Assembly (NCBI GenBank): GCA_903937325.1
Contig: CAIZYV010000102.1
Span: forward strand, 1 to 5,009
Reading direction: 5' to 3'
DNA: 5,009 nt
Source of the DNA: Candidatus Falkowiibacteriota bacterium
GTDB lineage: Bacteria > Patescibacteriota > Patescibacteriia > Patescibacteriales > UBA12465
The notes beneath the pieces were generated by a model. That model did no database searches. It was given only the letters and a program-made list of their open reading frames with translations, and had not been told where the DNA came from. This document shows positions 1 through 3,794 of the stretch, in pieces; positions within the stretch are counted from its first letter, which is position 1; each line of letters starts with the position of its first letter. Both the position numbers and the translations under genes were made by a program.

Positions 1-163
1 GCCCTCGGCCGATTATCTGCTTATTTTCCTCATGCTTCATGGTTTATTACATCTGGCTGGTTACAATGATGATACAGAGAGCGAACGTTTAGCAATGATT
101 GCTCGGGGCGATAAAATGATGAAAGAATTGGTAAAAAATGCTATAATTAAAGCGAAGTTGTAA
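1..163 (+). CDS. ybeY: YbeY-like rRNA maturation endoribonuclease, C-terminal fragment
   Basis: The frame entering at position 2 gives the last 53 residues of a protein and stops at TAA 161-163; its start lies outside the window. Residues 13-23 read HGLLHLAGYND, matching the metal-binding core of the YbeY/UPF0054 family, normally HGxLHLxGYDH. The first two zinc-ligand histidines (H13, H17) are present, and Asp (D23) stands where the third His usually is. From memory, Asp at this place also occurs in some other YbeY proteins, so the protein need not be inactive. The following acidic/helical stretch (TESERLAMIARGDKMMKEL) fits the family's C-terminal helix. Known members are cytoplasmic metal-dependent single-strand RNases acting in 16S rRNA 3' maturation and ribosome quality control. 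It ends two bases before the next ATG. Its role has no obvious link to the pilin genes. Confidence 0.82.
   Translation, partial: PSADYLLIFLMLHGLLHLAGYNDDTESERLAMIARGDKMMKELVKNAIIKAKL
139..147 (+). promoter_or_regulatory. Candidate extended -10 promoter for the pilin operon
   Basis: TGCTATAAT is a perfect extended -10 element (TG-n-TATAAT) lying inside the last codons of the ybeY-like gene. No good -35 hexamer is seen 16-18 nt upstream, but extended -10 promoters can work without one. The expected transcription start is near 154, which would leave a 5' leader of only about 12 nt before the ATG at 166. That leader has only a weak GAAG (153-156) as a possible ribosome binding site. Function is inferred from sequence match alone; the hexamer could also arise by chance in AT-rich codons (AAT GCT ATA ATT). 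Confidence 0.4.
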
Positions 164-165
164 AT

Positions 166-1518
166 ATGCGCTTATTTCGTTTTTCATTTTTTGTTGTCTT
201 GACGCTGGCATTTTGCCTGTCGGTTTTTTGGCATCCAGTTCGGGCTTCGATAAACGAAAATGTCCGCGGTTTGGCCGATTCTTCCCAAGGTTACATTAGT
301 TTTAACTGCCTAGATGACGATTTTGCCGGCGTGTTTCCTTTTACTTTTGAATTTCGTTTTAATGTACCGCCTTGTTCTTTTTCCCAGCATGGCGTTAATT
401 TAGATATAGATAATAATTTTTCCGGTCTAGCTTGGAATCCGACTTTAGGTTTTATTGACTTTGGGGCAACGAGTACACCGCCAGATAATTACGCTTTCAA
501 TGTTAATTGTTTGAGTACTTGTAACGCCGGAAATAGTTGCAGTGCTTGTTATAATGAAAATAATCAACGGGTTTACGGCTGGGCAAAAGTGATAAGCAAT
601 AATTCTTGGATTGAGCTTAATAGTGTTGTTTCCCCGCAGACCAGTATTACTAATTATCTTGCTCCGACTCCCGGTATTTTTTCCGGTTATGCTTCTAGTT
701 CTATCGGCTCTATCCGCTTCAATTGCAGTGATAATAGTAGTTGCGGCACCTTTGACCACAAAGTTTATATATGGAAGTTGGAACTTACCGAGATGTCCGC
801 GCCGAATTGGAGCTTTAATGACGCTTGTACTAGTGGTGCTCGGAAGATTGTTTTTAAATGGTTGCGGCGCAGCGGCACACAGACCGCTTACCGCGTTATT
901 GTTAATACAGTAAATAGCACCTCAACGCCAGTTTTTGATTCAGGCACTCTTACCGGTTCAGCCGCTCAGCTTGTTTGTCCCGGGCCTCTTTGCGGCTTTA
1001 CACCTGAATATAATACGACTTATTATTGGTGGTTGCAGTTATGGAATCAGGATAACGAAGCGACCGAGCTGTTTCAATTTAATACTAATACTTACGGTAA
1101 TTTAACTGATAATGTTGCCGGTAATAATGTGGCTAATCCCGATGATGCTAATTTGACCTTTACCGCTTATAAACATGAATTTCCCATCCCTTATTTTACT
1201 TGGAGTCCATTCGAAATCTTAGTGGGCACGAGTACTGATTTCAGCAGTAATTCTCGTTACTATACGACCGCTTCGCCAAATAGTAATTCTCAACTTTGTG
1301 TCGATGGTAATTGCCAATTCTTATGGACAGCGAGTGACCCAGCGGCACTTATTGCTAATGCGACACGTTCGACCACTTCGATTGTTTTTGCTAATTTACA
1401 TCCCCAGTCGGTTTCTTTGCGGGTAACTGATGCCGATCTTTATACTTGTTCCACTTCTTCGCCGCTTCTTAGTATTAATTTTGCTTTGCCGCTTTGGAAA
1501 GAAGTAAAAGCGGAATAA
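166..1518 (+). CDS. Secreted cysteine-rich protein with GYAW-like repeats, FN3-like and PKD-like regions
   Basis: This 450-aa protein starts with a signal peptide: Arg at 2 and 5, a hydrophobic core at about 8-22, and probable cleavage after the alanine at 27 (PVRA-S). The mature part has four degenerate repeats of the form G-[LWY]-A-x(n)-[GW]-x-I-x-[FL] at residues 33-48, 85-100, 136-152 and 172-187, resembling the GYAWSxNIGWISFNC repeats of Parcubacteria-type secreted proteins. Residues about 213-305 look FN3-like (YNTTYYWWLQLW, compare the common 'YNTTYYWRVRAW' strand). Residues about 340-437 look PKD-like, with FTWSP near the start and VSLRVTDAD near the end. The C-terminus LPLWKEVKAE recurs in this protein type. 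Fourteen cysteines remain after signal cleavage, including C115-x3-C119-x5-C125-x2-C128, so disulfides are likely. It is 10 nt upstream of the first pilin gene, which suggests a pilus-associated adhesin or tip protein. That role is inference; no enzymatic motif is visible. Confidence 0.85.
   Translation: MRLFRFSFFVVLTLAFCLSVFWHPVRASINENVRGLADSSQGYISFNCLDDDFAGVFPFTFEFRFNVPPCSFSQHGVNLDIDNNFSGLAWNPTLGFIDFGATSTPPDNYAFNVNCLSTCNAGNSCSACYNENNQRVYGWAKVISNNSWIELNSVVSPQTSITNYLAPTPGIFSGYASSSIGSIRFNCSDNSSCGTFDHKVYIWKLELTEMSAPNWSFNDACTSGARKIVFKWLRRSGTQTAYRVIVNTVNSTSTPVFDSGTLTGSAAQLVCPGPLCGFTPEYNTTYYWWLQLWNQDNEATELFQFNTNTYGNLTDNVAGNNVANPDDANLTFTAYKHEFPIPYFTWSPFEILVGTSTDFSSNSRYYTTASPNSNSQLCVDGNCQFLWTASDPAALIANATRSTTSIVFANLHPQSVSLRVTDADLYTCSTSSPLLSINFALPLWKEVKAE
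262..726 (+). repeat. Four degenerate GYAW-type protein repeats
   Basis: The coding sequence holds four diverged repeats at 262-309 (VRGLADSSQGYISFNC), 418-465 (FSGLAWNPTLGFIDFG), 571-621 (VYGWAKVISNNSWIELN) and 679-726 (FSGYASSSIGSIRFNC). Shared positions are a Gly followed by an aromatic or Leu and Ala, then a Gly or Trp about eight residues on, and an alternating I-x-F/L beta strand. Repeats 1 and 4 end in FNC. Spacing between starts is 52, 51 and 36 residues. They are repeats at protein level only; the DNA has diverged. Confidence 0.7.
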
Positions 1519-1528
1519 GAGATTTATC

Positions 1529-2044
1529 ATGTTGAAGATATTAAAAAAAATTGATATTTGCCGACCCGCTTTTAGCTTAATTGAAATAATGGCGGTTCTT
1601 TTGATTGTATCTTTAGGAATTATTGGGATAGCAAATCTATCGACGCAGAGTATTCAGGCGCAGACTATTAATCGAGGAAGTATTATTGCTTATCAATTGG
1701 CTCAAGAGGGTTTAGAAATTGTTCGTCAAATCCGCGATACTAATTGGCTGCAGGGTCGGAATTGGAAAACTGGTTTAGCTTCTGGCACCTATTGTTTTGA
1801 TTATAGTAATCCGGTTTTGCGCCCGGTCGCGAGCCTTAATGAATGCAAGTTATATTTTGACAGTAATAATTGGTATTATGCGCCGACAATTGTTCCTAGT
1901 AGTGTTGTTTTTAGCAAAATACGGCGGGTAGTTGTGATTGATGCCGCTACTTCTAGTGCTAATGTTAAGGTGATAGTTAGCTGGGATGATCGCAATAAGA
2001 TTATACATTATGAAGCGGAGACACAACTTTATGATTGGAAATAA
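1529..2044 (+). CDS. PilV/GspI-like minor prepilin
   Basis: This 171-aa protein has a class III (type IV prepilin) signal: a basic 14-residue leader, then FSLIEIMAVLLIVSLGII, with Glu at +5 (E19) followed by a hydrophobic helix to about residue 37. The residue before the cleavage site is Ala14 instead of the usual Gly. Residues 54-74 (AYQLAQEGLEIVRQIRD, then TNWL) form the helix signature typical of PilV/GspI-like pilins in CPR genomes. The C-terminal half (about 88-171) is rich in beta-strand patterns, with two cysteines (C89, C106) that could pair. It would be processed by a prepilin peptidase and sit in the tip or priming complex of a type IV pilus or pseudopilus. It begins 10 nt after the secreted-protein gene, with a weak AAGAGA ribosome site at 1517-1522, and overlaps the next gene by 14 nt. 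Whether it serves a pilus or a type II-like system cannot be decided here. Confidence 0.88.
   Translation: MLKILKKIDICRPAFSLIEIMAVLLIVSLGIIGIANLSTQSIQAQTINRGSIIAYQLAQEGLEIVRQIRDTNWLQGRNWKTGLASGTYCFDYSNPVLRPVASLNECKLYFDSNNWYYAPTIVPSSVVFSKIRRVVVIDAATSSANVKVIVSWDDRNKIIHYEAETQLYDWK
2017..2021 (+). promoter_or_regulatory. Shine-Dalgarno GGAGA deciding the start at 2031
   Basis: GGAGA ends 9 nt before the ATG at 2031, a reasonable spacing. The frame has two earlier ATGs (1986 and 2010) without a good site in front of them. Starting at 2031 also gives a 16-residue basic leader before the prepilin cleavage site, close to that of the neighbouring pilins. It is the clearest ribosome binding site in the window. 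Confidence 0.55.
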
Positions 2045-2612
2045 GCGTCATTTTTTCGGCTTATCAAGCCGCTCTGGTTTTTCTTTGGCGGAACTGATTA
2101 TTAGTCTTAGCATTATTTCTTTGCTTTCTGCTTTGTTTTTGGCGAATTATCATAGTTCTAATCAGCGGACTGATTTAATTATGACGGCGCAGACTCTCGT
2201 AACCGATATCCGTTTTTCTCAGGCTAATGCGCTTGGTTTGATAAAATATGATGGGCAGACTCCGGCGGGAGGCTGGGGGGTGGCCTTATTTTCCGACGAA
2301 CAAAATAATGGTTATTATCTTCTGTTTGCCGATGAAAATGATGATGAACGATATAATGACGGGGAAGCTTCGGAAGCACTTGGTGGCCGTCGTATTGATT
2401 TTTCGCCGAATATTTTTGTTGATCAAATAACTATTAACGGCACAGAGCAGAGTCGGGCGAATATTAGTTTTCTACCGCCCGATCCGCTTACTCGTTTACG
2501 GGCGGATATCGCTACTGGGACAGTTTTAGAAATTCGCCTTAAAGAAAAGATAAATAATACTACTAAGACCGTTCGGATTAATTTTTTGGGCTTAGTCGAA
2601 GTGATTGATTAA
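2031..2612 (+). CDS. FimT/GspH-like minor pseudopilin
   Basis: Read from ATG 2031 this is a 193-aa prepilin. Leader residues 1-16 end in RSG, followed by FSLAELIISLSIISLLSALF: canonical Gly at -1, Phe at +1 and Glu at +5 (E21). After the hydrophobic helix, residues 52-67 (TAQTLVTDIRFSQANA) match the FimT/GspH pattern of an amphipathic helix with an R-x-x-Q-A-x-A core. Residues 146-153 (SFLPPDPL) resemble the 'SFxPPDP' loop common in GspH-like proteins, and the final strand (TVRINFLGLVEV) fits the family's C-terminus. Residues 101-112 are acidic and spaced like an EF-hand-type calcium loop. Family members are minor pilins that initiate pilus or pseudopilus assembly. The start overlaps the previous gene by 14 nt, suggesting translational coupling. 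The in-frame ATGs at 1986 and 2010 would lengthen the leader and are less likely. Confidence 0.87.
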   Translation: MIGNKRHFFGLSSRSGFSLAELIISLSIISLLSALFLANYHSSNQRTDLIMTAQTLVTDIRFSQANALGLIKYDGQTPAGGWGVALFSDEQNNGYYLLFADENDDERYNDGEASEALGGRRIDFSPNIFVDQITINGTEQSRANISFLPPDPLTRLRADIATGTVLEIRLKEKINNTTKTVRINFLGLVEVID

Positions 2613-2613
2613 T

Positions 2614-3177
2614 ATGAAATTTTTTCGCCGTCATTTAAGATCCAAGCCTGGTATTTCTTTGGTTGAAGTGCTTGTTTCGACGACTCTTTTTGTGATAATT
2701 TTATTATCGATGACTGAGATTTTTAAAATGATTTTAGATAGTCAGCGGCAAGCGATTGCGACACAGAATGTTCAGGAAAATATTAAATATTTTTTTGAAG
2801 TTATTTCTAAAGAAATAAGGATGGCTAAGCGCGCTGGCGGCGGCTGTTCTCATTTGCCGGCGCAGAAACGTTTTGCGACCAGCTCAAATCTTTACGGCGA
2901 TATTTTATATTTAAAGAATTATCATGATGAATGCGTAAAATATTATTTATCCGAAGATAATGGTGTTGTGCGTTTTACCGTTGATCGCGGCACAGATTTT
3001 GGTTTTTTATCGCCATCGAAAATTGCAATCGACGATCTGCATTTTCTTGTTCATGAAGAAAATGGTTCTCAGGCCTATATATCCATCAATTTAAGTGCTC
3101 ATTCAGTGGGCAGGGAGGAGAATTTTTCGAATATGCGCGTGCAGACGACTATTAGTTCGCGTTATTATCGTAACTAA
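2614..3177 (+). CDS. PilW/GspJ-like minor prepilin
   Basis: This protein is 187 aa from ATG 2614. The leader has several Arg and Lys and ends in KPG (G13); it is followed by ISLVEVLVSTTLFVIILLSM, with Glu at +5 (E18). Ile replaces Phe at +1. Residues 43-71 (SQRQAIATQNVQENIKYFF and EVISKEIRMAKR) form the long helix with the pattern Q-x-x-x-x-F-x-x-x-x-x-x-E-I-R-x-A seen in PilW/GspJ proteins, where this segment follows the membrane-spanning part. The rest has alternating beta-strand patterns and two cysteines (C78, C107). It would act in the minor-pilin tip complex with its neighbours. It starts 1 nt after the stop of the GspH-like gene and has no strong ribosome site, so coupling to upstream translation is likely. 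A TTG at 2605 in the same frame could add three residues but overlaps the previous gene. Confidence 0.87.
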   Translation: MKFFRRHLRSKPGISLVEVLVSTTLFVIILLSMTEIFKMILDSQRQAIATQNVQENIKYFFEVISKEIRMAKRAGGGCSHLPAQKRFATSSNLYGDILYLKNYHDECVKYYLSEDNGVVRFTVDRGTDFGFLSPSKIAIDDLHFLVHEENGSQAYISINLSAHSVGREENFSNMRVQTTISSRYYRN

Positions 3178-3183
3178 ATTAAC

Positions 3184-3558
3184 ATGACTTTAATTGGTTT
3201 ACAAAATAAGCGGGGCAGCGCGATTATGCTGACCTTATTTATTCTCAGTGCTGTGATGCTGATTGTTTTTGGTGGTGCCTCGGTCGTTGTTTCGGGATTA
3301 AAAATGGGCGGAGTACAATCGCAATCGACGCGTGCTTATTTTGCCGCTGAAGCCGGGGCGGAAAGATTATTATACGCTGTGCGTAAGACAAATGAATTTG
3401 AAACCTGGGATACTTCTGGTATGGATAATATTTTTGGCACAACTACTCTAGTAAGCGGCAGTTCTTATGTTGTTAATTACGATCATTTCAATCCGATTAT
3501 TTTTACCAGCATCGGCAGTTATGAGAGCACAAAAAGGAGTGTGGAATTGAACTTTTGA
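3184..3558 (+). CDS. PilX/GspK-like short minor pilin
   Basis: This 124-aa protein has a short basic N-terminus (NKRG, residues 8-11) followed by SAIMLTLFILSAVMLIVFGGA, a membrane helix without Glu at +5. Residues 50-68 (RAYFAAEAGAERLLYAVRK) match the PilX N-terminal family signature AYxAAEAGxE-x(3)-Y-x-[LV]-R. Absence of Glu5 is known for GspK and PilX-type proteins, which cap the tip complex. It is far shorter than GspK (around 300 aa), so it lacks GspK's large globular domain. Only about 55 residues follow the signature, ending in a strand pattern (SIGSYESTKRSVELNF) common at the end of small CPR homologues. It begins 6 nt after the PilW-like gene with no clear ribosome site and is the last gene before a terminator. 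It is the only gene here ending in TGA. Confidence 0.82.
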   Translation: MTLIGLQNKRGSAIMLTLFILSAVMLIVFGGASVVVSGLKMGGVQSQSTRAYFAAEAGAERLLYAVRKTNEFETWDTSGMDNIFGTTTLVSGSSYVVNYDHFNPIIFTSIGSYESTKRSVELNF

Positions 3559-3613
3559 GTTTTGAATTTTTCTTTTAGGCTTGATAATTATCTAGATTTT
3601 TAGAGTGATAAAC

Positions 3614-3638
3614 GACGCGTAAACGCGTCTGTTTTTTT
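3614..3638 (+). terminator. Rho-independent terminator after the pilin operon
   Basis: GACGCG (3614-3619), loop TAAA (3620-3623) and CGCGTC (3624-3629) form a perfect 6-bp GC-rich stem with a tetraloop. TG and seven T residues (3632-3638) follow, and a second T run is at 3644-3650. It lies 55 nt after the PilX-like stop and fits termination of the 166-3558 transcript. The opposite strand lacks an equivalent T tract directly after the stem, so it is directional. The stretch between the stop codon and the stem (3559-3613) is AT-rich with nothing recognisable. Confidence 0.88.
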
Positions 3639-3674
3639 ATGTCTTTTTTTGTTCCATCTTAGAGCTGAAAAAGC

Positions 3675-3703
3675 TTCCCCTGATCTTAAAAAAATGATAT
3701 AAT
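3675..3703 (+). promoter_or_regulatory. Extended -10 promoter for the fibre-protein gene
   Basis: TGATATAAT at 3695-3703 is a perfect extended -10 (TG-n-TATAAT). With a 17-nt spacer the -35 hexamer would be TTCCCC at 3675-3680, a poor match. The expected start of transcription is near 3710. Placement between a terminator and the next gene makes it more credible than a chance match. An AT-rich inverted repeat (TTTTA-TTG-TAAAA, 3703-3707/3711-3715) overlaps the presumed start site; whether it is an operator is unknown. Confidence 0.65.
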
Positions 3704-3794
3704 TTTATTGTAAAAATACACCTTGCCGATTCCCCGGATAGCTTAATTCCGCGGTCTTGGATCAAGCGTTTATATTAGCATCTTGCTTGTGCAG
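3704..3794 (+). other. Non-coding leader upstream of the fibre-protein gene
   Basis: The expected transcript from the promoter at 3695-3703 would carry a leader of about 85 nt. No purine-rich Shine-Dalgarno lies in the 15 nt before ATG 3795 (TCTTGCTTGTGCAG). CAAG (3763-3766) can pair either with CTTG at 3756-3759 (3-nt loop) or, extended as CAAGC (3763-3767), with GCTTG at 3785-3789 just before the start codon. The stems are short and mutually exclusive. No known riboswitch was recognised. The frame of the downstream gene meets a TAA at 3744-3746, so the gene cannot start before that. Confidence 0.4.

Noticed and set aside
445..913. Open frames on both strands overlapping the 450-aa gene.
   Set aside because: Their translations are low in complexity and lack any family motif or ribosome site, while the 166-1518 frame carries a signal peptide and recognisable repeats.
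2605..2613. TTG at 2605 as start of the PilW-like gene.
   Set aside because: ATG 2614 follows three codons later, lies just after the previous stop, and gives a leader of normal length; nothing favours the rarer start codon.
3556..3603. The TGA ending the PilX-like gene could be read through as Gly (code 25, as in Gracilibacteria), adding 15 residues before the TAG at 3601-3603.
   Set aside because: The protein already ends in a typical final strand, no other in-frame TGA occurs in any gene of the window, and the other five stops are TAA. Code 11 is simpler.
3736..3768. GGATAGCTTAATTCC followed by more sequence recalls the D-arm of a tRNA.
   Set aside because: No matching acceptor stem, anticodon stem or T-arm (no GTTCGAATC-like stretch) can be placed around it, and the partner strand of a D-stem is missing.
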